From: an uncultured Prevotellaceae bacterium
GTDB taxonomy: Bacteria > Bacteroidota > Bacteroidia > Bacteroidales > Bacteroidaceae
DNA: 6,849 bases
Assembly: GCA_902771155.1 (NCBI GenBank)
Contig: CACXVS010000070.1
Coordinates: 1-6,849, forward strand
Direction: 5' to 3'
Shown here: one piece after another, positions 1 to 5,625 of the stretch
How positions within the stretch are numbered: the stretch's first letter is position 1
How the letters are laid out: the number at the start of each line of letters is the position of its first letter
Notes under the pieces: generated by a model
What the model was told of the DNA's origin: nothing
The model's database searches: none
The model's input: the letters and a program-made list of their open reading frames with translations, nothing else
Position numbers and translations under genes: made by a program

Positions 1-380
1 GCATGGGGCTCGATAGACGGGCGAAGCACACCCAGCGCATCCATTGCCTGATGATAGCGGTTGGTATAGTACTGGGCAATCTCCATGGGCTCCAACTGTT
101 CCAGACGGGCTTTCTTGGCAATCTTATCCTCGCCCTCATCGGCATCGTGCTCCAGATGACCTACATCCGTAATGTTACGCACATAGCGGACCTTATAGCC
201 CAGATGTTTCAGATAACGAAACACAAGATCGAAGGTAATGGCAGGGCGAGCATGCCCCAGATGAGGATCACCATAGACGGTAGGACCGCAGACATACATA
301 CCGACATGAGGGGCGTGAAGGGGCTCGAAGCGCTCCTTCTGACGCGTCAAAGTATTATAAATAACCAGTTTTGATTCCAT
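1..380 (-). CDS. cysS: Cysteinyl-tRNA synthetase, N-terminal part (runs off left edge)
   Basis: Charges tRNA-Cys with cysteine in the cytoplasm, using ATP; a class I aminoacyl-tRNA synthetase. The 126 visible residues begin [16 protein letters not shown] and include [18 protein letters not shown]. This contains the family's N-terminal zinc-ligand Cys (C31) and the class I HIGH signature as HLGH (residues 40-43). The following RNITDVGH (69-75) is also typical of CysS. The family is usually about 460-500 residues, so roughly a quarter is present; the KMSKS loop and anticodon-binding domain lie outside. The ATG at 378-380 gives the normal family N-terminus. It starts 27 bases after the upstream STAS gene stop, with only a weak purine run (AGAAG) before the ATG and no TAnnTTTG element in the gap, so it is probably co-transcribed with the signalling genes. 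Identification is secure. Confidence 0.96.
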   Translation of the reverse strand, partial: MESKLVIYNTLTRQKERFEPLHAPHVGMYVCGPTVYGDPHLGHARPAITFDLVFRYLKHLGYKVRYVRNITDVGHLEHDADEGEDKIAKKARLEQLEPMEIAQYYTNRYHQAMDALGVLRPSIEPH

Positions 381-407
381 CTTCTAACTATAAACTATAC
401 CATCTGG

Positions 408-710
408 TTACTCGAATTCAAACAATGACACAAGTCCTGTCAGTCTGAGGACTGTCATGATGTCATCTTTGACATCTTTCATCGTTGCCTTGTTACCAGC
501 AGCGCGAACGCCCTTGATGATTCTGCTCAAGATACGCAGACCACTTGACGAGATGTACTGCAACTTCTTGCACTCAATCTCTATATCCTTACCTTTACTT
601 GTGTATAAAGGTTTCAGGATCTGGTCGACCTCAACAGCTGCAGCTGTATCAAGATCACCTTCAAAAGTCACTAAATACTTGTCGTCTAACTCTTGTAATG
701 TTGTCTTCAT
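408..710 (-). CDS. STAS-domain anti-sigma-factor-antagonist-like protein (second of a tandem pair)
   Basis: A single-domain 100-residue STAS protein of the SpoIIAA/RsbV type, cytosolic. Such proteins switch partners according to phosphorylation of a conserved Ser: a serine kinase of the RsbW/SpoIIAB type phosphorylates it and a PP2C phosphatase reverses this. The signature loop reads QYISSSGLRIL (residues 51-61). By alignment with SpoIIAA (DSSG), S55 is the expected phospho-acceptor, with S54 in place of the usual Asp. The start of strand 1 (KYLVTFEGDLD) and the C-terminal TGLVSLFEFE also fit the fold. It is about 49% identical, without gaps, to the STAS protein encoded just upstream. It starts 18 bases after that gene's stop, with an A/T-rich, SD-less leader typical of Bacteroidetes. 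The cognate kinase/phosphatase is probably the large upstream fusion protein. Its downstream binding partner is not visible here. Confidence 0.9.
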   Translation of the reverse strand: MKTTLQELDDKYLVTFEGDLDTAAAVEVDQILKPLYTSKGKDIEIECKKLQYISSSGLRILSRIIKGVRAAGNKATMKDVKDDIMTVLRLTGLVSLFEFE

Positions 711-728
711 AATAATACTATTTTATTC

Positions 729-1031
729 TTATTCAAAATTAAATATCTTGACAAAGCCTGTTATATTAAACACCATCTTAATCTCTTCGTTCACATGGCG
801 CAGGGTCACACTATAGCCACCATCCGTAGCCCCTCTTAGGATACTCAGGAAGATGCGCAGGCCACTCGATGCGATATACACCAGTTTCCCACACTCGATG
901 ACGATGTCCTTACCACCAGTGTTGTAAAGCGGCTTCAGGATTTCTTCTGCATCCATAACAGCCACAGTATCCATCTCTCCCTCTAACGTGACAACCAACT
1001 TGCCATCAATTTCTTCAACCGTTGTAACCAT
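729..1031 (-). CDS. STAS-domain anti-sigma-factor-antagonist-like protein (first of a tandem pair)
   Basis: A 100-residue single STAS domain, same family and length as its downstream paralogue. The phosphorylation loop is VYIASSGLRIF (51-61). S55 is retained as the likely phospho-acceptor, while position 54 is Ala where the paralogue has Ser and SpoIIAA has Asp. Shared blocks with the paralogue are ILKPLY (31-36), KDI.IEC (41-47) and SSGLRI (55-60); the second half, which in this fold helps form the partner surface, differs much more. The ATG at 1029-1031 lies 16 bases after the phosphatase stop, with no Shine-Dalgarno, so it belongs to that operon. The role as substrate of the neighbouring phosphatase/kinase is inferred from family knowledge and adjacency. 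Confidence 0.9.
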   Translation of the reverse strand: MVTTVEEIDGKLVVTLEGEMDTVAVMDAEEILKPLYNTGGKDIVIECGKLVYIASSGLRIFLSILRGATDGGYSVTLRHVNEEIKMVFNITGFVKIFNFE

Positions 1032-1047
1032 ATCGTTTATATTATAA

Positions 1048-3237
1048 TTATTTTTTTATTGTCTTGATCAGTGTCAGGATGTTCTGCCCCTCCACGCGCT
1101 CGTAGTTGATGGTGTCCATCATCTCGCGTACCAACAAGATGCCAAGTCCTCCTATCGGGCGTTCTTCAATCGAGAGCGATGGGTCTAACGTTTCTGCTTC
1201 TGTAGGATCAAAGGCGATTCCTGTGTCAGTAATGACGAACTTCAGAATCTCGCCATCCGATTTAGCCTCGATGGTAACCTCGCCTTCAGTACCTATCGGA
1301 TAAGCATAGTCAATCACATTGACGACAGCTTCTTCCACTGCCAGGCGCAACTTGTCGCCCTGACCTTCCTCGAGACCCAGACGCCTTGTTACCGACTTCA
1401 CGAAGGTACCTAGTTCAACCACCCCCTTCACATCGTTTTTCAGTGTCAGTTTCTCATCAAGATCATACTTCTCTATTTTAGGCTGATAACGGATGGCAAG
1501 CATCGTCAGGTCGTCGCTCTGCTCAGCCTTTTCCACAAAGAGTGCCACTGCCTGCGACATACACTCGAGCAGTGCCTGTGGCGTTTCCTGTATATGCTGA
1601 GTGAGTACCTCCTTGACACGCGCCAGGGTGAACTGCTTGCGCTCCATGTTCTTTGCCTCCGTCAGACCGTCAGTATAGAGGAAAATGGTGGTCTTCGGAG
1701 CTATCATGCACTCTTGAGCCGTAAACTTCGTGGCATCGAAGATACCTACAGGCAAATGGCTTTCTACTTGCATCTCATTCAGTGTCTCACCCAACAACAT
1801 GGGCTGGTCATGCCCTGCATTGCAATAGCGCAGACGTCCTGATGGCAAGTCGAGCACACCTACAAATAAAGTCACAAACATGCTCGACTCGTTTCCTTGG
1901 CACATGGTCTCGTTGATAGTCCTCATGATATGCGCAGGGTTATTGTCGCGTACTGATGCAGAACGGAACAGAGATCGGGTCACCGTCATCACCATGGCTG
2001 CAGGCACACCCTTCCCACTCACGTCGCCAATACAAAAGAAGAGTTTCTCGTCGCGCAGGAAGAAGTCAAAAAGATCGCCACCAACCGCCTTGGCAGGAAC
2101 CAGCGATCCATAGATGTCGAGATCATTGCGCTCAGGGAATGGCGGGAACTTCTCTGGCAACATCTCCATCTGGATGTTCTTTGCCACTTGCAACTCACTG
2201 TTGATGCGCTCCTGCTCCACCCTGATGCGTTGCAGTCGACGGTTATTGTTGGCAAATCCAAACACGATAAGTGCCAATACAACCATGGCCACAAGATTAA
2301 GCAGCGAGAAAAGCAGCCACATGTGGTTCAGCTTGCCATAGACCTCGTCGTCATAACATACCACGGCAATCTTCCATTTGGCAGAGCCTCCGAACTCAGA
2401 AACGAACACGTAAGCCTCATCGCCATCGAAACTGGTGAATTTTATCACCTTGCTATCACCGCTTTTGCTGGATTGCTTGGCGACAGTGCTGTCGTTAATC
2501 ATGGAGACCACGCGTTCCACATCCTCCCACTTGGAGATGGTGTCTCTCGGGCTCGCGATGACTTTACCGTTCTCCGACAATAGAAGGTCATACGATGTAG
2601 GATATAAATGTTTTTTATTCAGAGCATCACCTAACCAGTCGGTAGCCACGTCGAGTCCAAAAGCAGCCACAATCTTTCCCTGTTCATCATGGATGGGCAT
2701 GGCAAAGGTAATAATCTGTCTCTTGGTGATATCCCCGACATACGGATCAGTCCAGCCTGGTGCTTTTTGGTCTCTGGCAAACTGATAGAAAAGTCCTTTG
2801 GTGTAGTCGTGGTCAGGGCCAGCAGCCTGTCCCTTCACGACCTCCCCGTCTTTCCAGTAGGCAAAGGGCTCAAAGAGACGCCCTTTCTGAGGATAATAGT
2901 CAGGAATGAAGCCTATGCAGCAACCTGCTATGTTCGGATGCGACCTGAGCACCCACTCAACCACATCATATAACGAGTCAGGATCGGCCAGATTCCGCTT
3001 CAAGTCCCAGATATGACCTTGCAACGAATTCTCGGCCATCTTCAGCGAGTTCATAGTCACGTTGGCCTTTAAGGTCAACTCAGACTCTGCACGCTTTTCA
3101 AGCTCATCGCCCAACAATTTACGAGTATATATCTGTTGGCCGATGGACATCAACTCTATCAGGATGGCCGCAGTGATGATAATGGTCAGGCTGGAGTTGG
3201 CTTTGATAAGATGTATTAGTCGTTTAATCCAGGTCAT
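1048..3237 (-). CDS. Membrane sensor: Cache domain + SpoIIE-type PP2C phosphatase + RsbW-like HATPase
   Basis: A 729-residue inner-membrane signalling protein with sensor, Ser phosphatase and Ser kinase-like modules. TM1 is at about 17-33 and TM2 at about 306-328. Between them is a periplasmic dCache-like domain (FEPFAYWKDG at 122-131, WTDPYVG at 162-168, GKIVAAFGLDV at 187-197). A helical linker (about 332-362) leads to a SpoIIE/RsbU phosphatase (about 372-585) with the metal-binding acidic residues in place: GGDLFD (D388), GDVSGKG (D405), LYTDGLTEA (D523) and SDDLT (D576). The C-terminus (about 592-725) is a GHKL ATPase of the SpoIIAB/RsbW type, with N-box EEAVVN (N640), G1 box DTGIAFDP (671-678) and G2 box GGLGI (696-700). 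It is probably bifunctional on the two STAS proteins encoded directly downstream. The start chosen places TM1 right after a short basic N-terminus. No promoter element was found in the 52-base gap upstream, so read-through from the CoA-transferase gene is possible. Confidence 0.93.
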   Translation of the reverse strand: MTWIKRLIHLIKANSSLTIIITAAILIELMSIGQQIYTRKLLGDELEKRAESELTLKANVTMNSLKMAENSLQGHIWDLKRNLADPDSLYDVVEWVLRSHPNIAGCCIGFIPDYYPQKGRLFEPFAYWKDGEVVKGQAAGPDHDYTKGLFYQFARDQKAPGWTDPYVGDITKRQIITFAMPIHDEQGKIVAAFGLDVATDWLGDALNKKHLYPTSYDLLLSENGKVIASPRDTISKWEDVERVVSMINDSTVAKQSSKSGDSKVIKFTSFDGDEAYVFVSEFGGSAKWKIAVVCYDDEVYGKLNHMWLLFSLLNLVAMVVLALIVFGFANNNRRLQRIRVEQERINSELQVAKNIQMEMLPEKFPPFPERNDLDIYGSLVPAKAVGGDLFDFFLRDEKLFFCIGDVSGKGVPAAMVMTVTRSLFRSASVRDNNPAHIMRTINETMCQGNESSMFVTLFVGVLDLPSGRLRYCNAGHDQPMLLGETLNEMQVESHLPVGIFDATKFTAQECMIAPKTTIFLYTDGLTEAKNMERKQFTLARVKEVLTQHIQETPQALLECMSQAVALFVEKAEQSDDLTMLAIRYQPKIEKYDLDEKLTLKNDVKGVVELGTFVKSVTRRLGLEEGQGDKLRLAVEEAVVNVIDYAYPIGTEGEVTIEAKSDGEILKFVITDTGIAFDPTEAETLDPSLSIEERPIGGLGILLVREMMDTINYERVEGQNILTLIKTIKK

Positions 3238-3256
3238 TAGCGATGTTGGGAAGTAA

Positions 3257-3286
3257 GCAATGGGGCGCAGTGATGCACCCCATTGC
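3257..3286 (-). terminator. Strong hairpin after the CoA-transferase stop (terminator or attenuator)
   Basis: Perfect 9-base arms GCAATGGGG (3257-3265) and CCCCATTGC (3278-3286). After one C/A mismatch the stem continues with GCA/TGC around a GTGA loop (plus-strand sense). It begins three bases beyond the stop codon of the gene at 3290 and ends about 20 bases before the sensor-gene ATG. On the minus strand it is followed by TTACTTCCC, not a uniform T-run, so it is not a canonical intrinsic terminator. It could be a partial terminator, an RNA-stability structure or a structured leader for the sensor gene. Confidence 0.5.
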
Positions 3287-3289
3287 CAA

Positions 3290-4705
3290 TTATTTCACGT
3301 ACTCAGCGAAGTCGGTCAGTTTCATATCGCCCTTGCGAGCCAGCGTGTCGTGCATAGCGAAGGCTGCAGGCAGATTATGACGGGTCTGACCCATCTTGGC
3401 AATCTTCAGGTAGTCCCAAAGCAACTGCTTGTAGTCAGGATGCGCACAGTTCTCGATGATGGTCTCTGCACGCTGGATGGGACCCTTGCCACGCAGGTCG
3501 GCGATACCCTGCTCGGTCACGATGATGTTCACATCGTGCTCTGAGCTATCCTGATGGCTTACGAACGGCACGATCGAAGAGATCACGCCACCCTTGGCTA
3601 CCGACGGGCAAGTGAAGATTGAGAGGTAAGCATTACGGATGAAGTCACCGCTTCCACCGATACCGTTCATCATCTTCACACCACTGATATGCGTCGAGTT
3701 CACGTTACCATAGAGGTCGGCCTCGATAGCGGTATTGATAGCGATGACGCCTAATCGACGGATAATCTCTGGCGAATTGGAAATCTCACTCTGGCGCAGT
3801 GTCAGGTGATCCTTGAAGTAGTCCATGTGGTCGTAAACCTGCATCAGACACTCGTTGCTCACTGTCAGCGAACAAGCTGAGGCATCCTTCACACGACCGT
3901 TCAGCATCATAGCCACCACGCTGTCCTGCAGCACCTCGGTGTAGATATTGAAGTCGGGCACGTGCTTGTCCTCACCCAGTGCACCGAGGATGGCATTGGC
4001 TGTCGAGCCCACACCACTCTGCAAAGGCAGGAACTCCTTGGGGATACGTCCCTTGTGCATCTCGTCTACGAGGAACTCTGCTGTCAGGAATCCGATCTTA
4101 TCTGTTACAGGGTCACTGTCTTTGAAGGCACGGGCCTCGTCGGGGATGTTACACTCTACGACACCTACCACCTTATCCTTAGGAATGCTCACGAAGGGCT
4201 GGCCGATACGGTCGCCTACATGCTCAATGGGAATAGCCTTGCGGTAAGGAGGATCCAACGGCTCATACACGTCGTGGATATACTTCGCATTAGGATTGTG
4301 GAAACTGTTCAACTCCAGTATCACATGCTTTGCCAGACGGGCTGCCGTCGGAGAGATACCACCAGCAGCTGTCAGATACACATGGTAATCGTTGCCCACC
4401 TCCTCGATGTCACACACCTCGAGGATAGCCCAGTCCAGCGGACCGTAGAAACCATAGCGCAGTTCCTGTGCCATGTGACTCAGGTGCAGGTCGTTGTAGG
4501 GAATCTCGCCCATGTTCACGTGCTTACGGAAATCGGGGTTCGTCGTGTAAGGTGCACGATAGAGGATAGCCTGAGCGTTTGCCAGGTCACCATCCGTGCT
4601 CTGTCCGGTAGAAGCACCCGTGAAAATTGCTACTTTAAACTCGCGACCAGCCTCATGCTCAGCCACAGCGAGCTTAGCCAGTTCCTTTGTTGTTGCCTTG
4701 GCCAC
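3290..4705 (-). CDS. Acetyl-CoA hydrolase/transferase family protein (succinate:acetate CoA-transferase-like), 5' end frameshifted
   Basis: Class I CoA-transferase family enzyme of short-chain acid metabolism. Relatives move CoA between acetyl-CoA/propionyl-CoA and succinate, or hydrolyse acetyl-CoA, in the cytoplasm; which reaction this one performs cannot be told from sequence. Family motifs are present: IFTGASTG (27-34), LQSGVGSTANAILGAL (228-243), YTEVLQD (255-261, E257 is the likely thioester-forming Glu), NGIGGSGDF (347-355) and VTEQGIADLRG (397-406). The readable frame gives 471 residues from a GTG at 4703-4705, against about 495-505 usual. Just upstream in the same frame, after an in-frame TGA, the DNA still encodes RFTPAGVAKATTKEL, and the normal N-terminus (MGYTRLTAAEAA) lies in another frame starting at 4757. 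The gene therefore appears to carry an out-of-frame deletion; the GTG is only the most upstream usable start, not a convincing native one. Codon use matches the neighbours. It is broken if the sequence is right, intact if this is an assembly error. Confidence 0.85.
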   Translation of the reverse strand: MAKATTKELAKLAVAEHEAGREFKVAIFTGASTGQSTDGDLANAQAILYRAPYTTNPDFRKHVNMGEIPYNDLHLSHMAQELRYGFYGPLDWAILEVCDIEEVGNDYHVYLTAAGGISPTAARLAKHVILELNSFHNPNAKYIHDVYEPLDPPYRKAIPIEHVGDRIGQPFVSIPKDKVVGVVECNIPDEARAFKDSDPVTDKIGFLTAEFLVDEMHKGRIPKEFLPLQSGVGSTANAILGALGEDKHVPDFNIYTEVLQDSVVAMMLNGRVKDASACSLTVSNECLMQVYDHMDYFKDHLTLRQSEISNSPEIIRRLGVIAINTAIEADLYGNVNSTHISGVKMMNGIGGSGDFIRNAYLSIFTCPSVAKGGVISSIVPFVSHQDSSEHDVNIIVTEQGIADLRGKGPIQRAETIIENCAHPDYKQLLWDYLKIAKMGQTRHNLPAAFAMHDTLARKGDMKLTDFAEYVK

Positions 4706-4757
4706 ACCAGCTGGTGTGAACCGCAGCCTCTGCGGCAGTCAGTCGTGTATAACCCAT
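4674..4757 (-). pseudogene. Out-of-frame N-terminal fragment of the CoA-transferase gene
   Basis: The ATG at 4755-4757 opens a 27-codon frame reading MGYTRLTAAEAA, which looks like the usual N-terminus of acetyl-CoA hydrolase/transferase proteins, followed by unrelated VHTSWCGQ and a stop at 4674-4676. The continuation of the family sequence (FTPAGVAKA) is encoded over the same bases in the next frame. Between AEAA and FTPAG, family members as recalled have about 13 residues (ending GFSG or similar) that are absent here. One spare base remains at the joint, so a loss of about 38 bases fits. The ATG sits at a normal distance from a good promoter, supporting it as the original start. Confidence 0.75.
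4703..4735. repeat. Two abutting palindromes at the frameshift site
   Basis: CACACCAG/CTGGTGTG at 4703-4718 is a perfect 16-base palindrome. Two bases on, CCGCAG (4721-4726) and CTGCGG (4730-4735) form a 6-base stem with a 3-base loop. The inferred deletion joint in the CoA-transferase gene falls at about 4721-4722, between them. They may have helped a deletion or impaired assembly. The 16-base palindrome is also simply what the codons for FTPAGV happen to spell. Confidence 0.6.
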
Positions 4758-4766
4758 AATTATTTT

Positions 4767-4790
4767 AAATTTGCAAATTTTGCATGCAAA
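4767..4790. promoter_or_regulatory. Overlapping palindromes in the CoA-transferase leader (possible operator)
   Basis: AAATTTGCAAATTT (4767-4780) is a perfect 14-base palindrome, and TTTGCATGCAAA (4779-4790) a perfect 12-base one; they overlap by two bases and both contain TTTGCA. They cover the -7 element edge, the expected transcription start and the 5' leader, ending 10 bases before the ATG at 4757. The position suits a repressor site, but A/T-rich palindromes can arise by chance and no regulator is identified. Confidence 0.35.
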
Positions 4791-4794
4791 GTTA
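4787..4794 (-). promoter_or_regulatory. Bacteroidetes -7 promoter element for the CoA-transferase gene
   Basis: On the minus strand TAACTTTG matches the Bacteroidetes sigma-ABfr -7 consensus TAnnTTTG. It is 30 bases upstream of the ATG at 4757. The -33 region (about 4812-4820 on this numbering) has no clear TTTG and coincides with an arm of an inverted repeat. The location, directly upstream of the gene's natural start, supports it. Confidence 0.6.
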
Positions 4795-4811
4795 CAACAA
4801 TTTTTAGACAT

Positions 4812-4852
4812 AAGAACATAAGAACTGATTTTTTTATGTTTCTTTTGTTCTT
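4812..4852. repeat. Imperfect inverted repeat built from two 8-base tandem repeats
   Basis: Arms AAGAACATAAGAA (4812-4824) and TTCTTTTGTTCTT (4840-4852) are complementary at 12 of 13 positions around a 15-base T-rich loop. Each arm is itself a tandem duplication: ATAAGAAC twice at 4810-4825 and TTCTTTTG twice at 4840-4855. It sits 16 bases past the trhA stop and 17 bases before the -7 element of the CoA-transferase gene. It may end trhA transcripts or overlap a regulator site at the -33 position. The stem is A/T-rich and there is no following T-run on the minus strand. Confidence 0.4.
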
Positions 4853-4868
4853 TTGTCATGAAAAGGCT

Positions 4869-5516
4869 TCAAAGATAATCCATCAGCACGTCCCAGACGG
4901 CAATAATGTGACAGATACTACCTGCGAGCACGAAGAAGTGGAATACCGAATGCATGTATTTTTTCTTGTTCAGTGAATAGAACACAGCCCCCGTGATATA
5001 GCTCACACCTTCGGCAATCAGCCAGATGACTGCCGCTGCCGATACGGAGGCCATCAACGGTTTGAAAGCCACGAGCACACTCAGTCCCATCCCGACGAAG
5101 CAGAAGGTCTCAAGGTTGGAGTGCTCTTTCAGATGGATGAAGCTCACGATGGTGCCCGCTATCGCACAGGCCCAAACAAACGTAAAGAGCCCCCACCCCC
5201 AGTAGCCCTGGGTGCGCAGCGCCACCAGTGTCAGTGGTGAGTACGAACCTGCTATATGCCAGTAGATCGCCGCGTGATCCCATTTCCTCAGCCTCTCCTT
5301 CCACTTCGAGTGGTGTTTCATCGAGTGGTAGAGGGTCGAGGCCACATACGAGCCGAGCATGCCGAAGAGGTAGAGGATGACTCCCCACCTGGCCCAATTG
5401 CTGTCACTGCGGAACACCCACACCAGGAAGATGATGCCGATCACCACCCCCAGCAGGATGCCCCCACCATGCGATGCGGCATTCCAGATCTCCTCACGTT
5501 TCGTATATCTGATCAT
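4869..5516 (-). CDS. trhA: Hemolysin III / PAQR-family seven-transmembrane protein
   Basis: A 215-residue integral inner-membrane protein of the hemolysin III (TrhA/YqfA) branch of the PAQR family; bacterial members are linked to membrane-lipid homeostasis, and the hemolysin name is historical. About seven hydrophobic segments are visible (near 17-35, 43-62, 82-100, 107-127, 137-156, 157-178 and 190-208). Family residues are conserved: NAASHGGG (12-19), STLYH (60-64), KWDHAAIYWHIAGSYSP (78-94) and HSVFHFFVLAGSICH (189-203). By analogy with adiponectin receptors, H64, H189 and H193 should bind a metal and D80 lies at the same site, which suggests a hydrolase-type centre; the substrate is unknown. 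Length is normal. The ATG at 5514-5516 follows a -7 element by 30 bases. It is divergent from the patatin gene and upstream of, but separated by a promoter from, the CoA-transferase gene. Confidence 0.93.
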   Translation of the reverse strand: MIRYTKREEIWNAASHGGGILLGVVIGIIFLVWVFRSDSNWARWGVILYLFGMLGSYVASTLYHSMKHHSKWKERLRKWDHAAIYWHIAGSYSPLTLVALRTQGYWGWGLFTFVWACAIAGTIVSFIHLKEHSNLETFCFVGMGLSVLVAFKPLMASVSAAAVIWLIAEGVSYITGAVFYSLNKKKYMHSVFHFFVLAGSICHIIAVWDVLMDYL

Positions 5517-5546
5517 ATTGGCTACGGTCTGTCATTGATTCGGGTG

Positions 5547-5554
5547 CAAAGATA
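5547..5554 (-). promoter_or_regulatory. Bacteroidetes -7 promoter element for trhA
   Basis: The minus strand reads TATCTTTG, matching TAnnTTTG. It lies 30 bases upstream of the trhA ATG, giving a short leader of roughly 20-25 bases. No clear -33 TTTG is visible; that region falls within the TTTTCAC repeats shared with the divergent promoter. Confidence 0.55.
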
Positions 5555-5565
5555 CAAATTTTTCT

Positions 5566-5591
5566 CTTTTCACTATTCACTTTTCACTATT
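5566..5591. repeat. Two 12-base direct repeats between divergent promoters
   Basis: CTTTTCACTATT occurs at 5566-5577 and 5580-5591, a 14-base period, in the space between the two opposed -7 elements. It covers both expected -33 positions. It may be a low-complexity tract or a site serving both promoters. Confidence 0.55.
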
Positions 5592-5596
5592 TTTTG

Positions 5597-5604
5597 TACC
5601 TTTG
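5597..5604 (+). promoter_or_regulatory. Bacteroidetes -7 promoter element for the patatin operon
   Basis: TACCTTTG, preceded by a T-run, matches TAnnTTTG; it is 21 bases upstream of the ATG at 5626, leaving a leader of about 15 bases. This also argues against an in-frame TTG start at 5602, which would lie inside the promoter element itself. Confidence 0.65.
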
Positions 5605-5625
5605 CATCGGTTATTATTTAGAATC

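Noticed and set aside
734..741. Minus-strand TAATTTTG, a match to TAnnTTTG, 24 bases upstream of the second STAS gene
   Set aside because: It lies in the last codons of the first STAS gene in A/T-rich sequence and has no -33 element at the right spacing; a chance match is likely.
457..816. A 119-codon plus-strand frame spanning both STAS genes
   Set aside because: It is antisense to two well-supported STAS proteins and crosses their intergenic gap; no family resemblance.
4674..4757. Programmed ribosomal frameshift in the CoA-transferase gene
   Set aside because: Moving between frames here would still leave out about 13 conserved residues, and no clear slippery site is present; a deletion explains the data better.
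3962..4759. A 265-codon open frame on the plus strand opposite the CoA-transferase gene
   Set aside because: It has no recognisable motifs and lies antisense to a strongly conserved enzyme, so it is a by-product of that gene's codon use.
4758..4859. In-frame ATG at 4859 that would lengthen the CoA-transferase N-terminus by 34 residues
   Set aside because: The added part is lysine/cysteine-rich, unlike the family, and overlaps the promoter and palindromes; the ATG at 4757 matches the family start.
5602..5625. Upstream TTG start adding 8 residues to the patatin protein
   Set aside because: The TTG is part of the -7 promoter element and the family N-terminus begins at the ATG at 5626.
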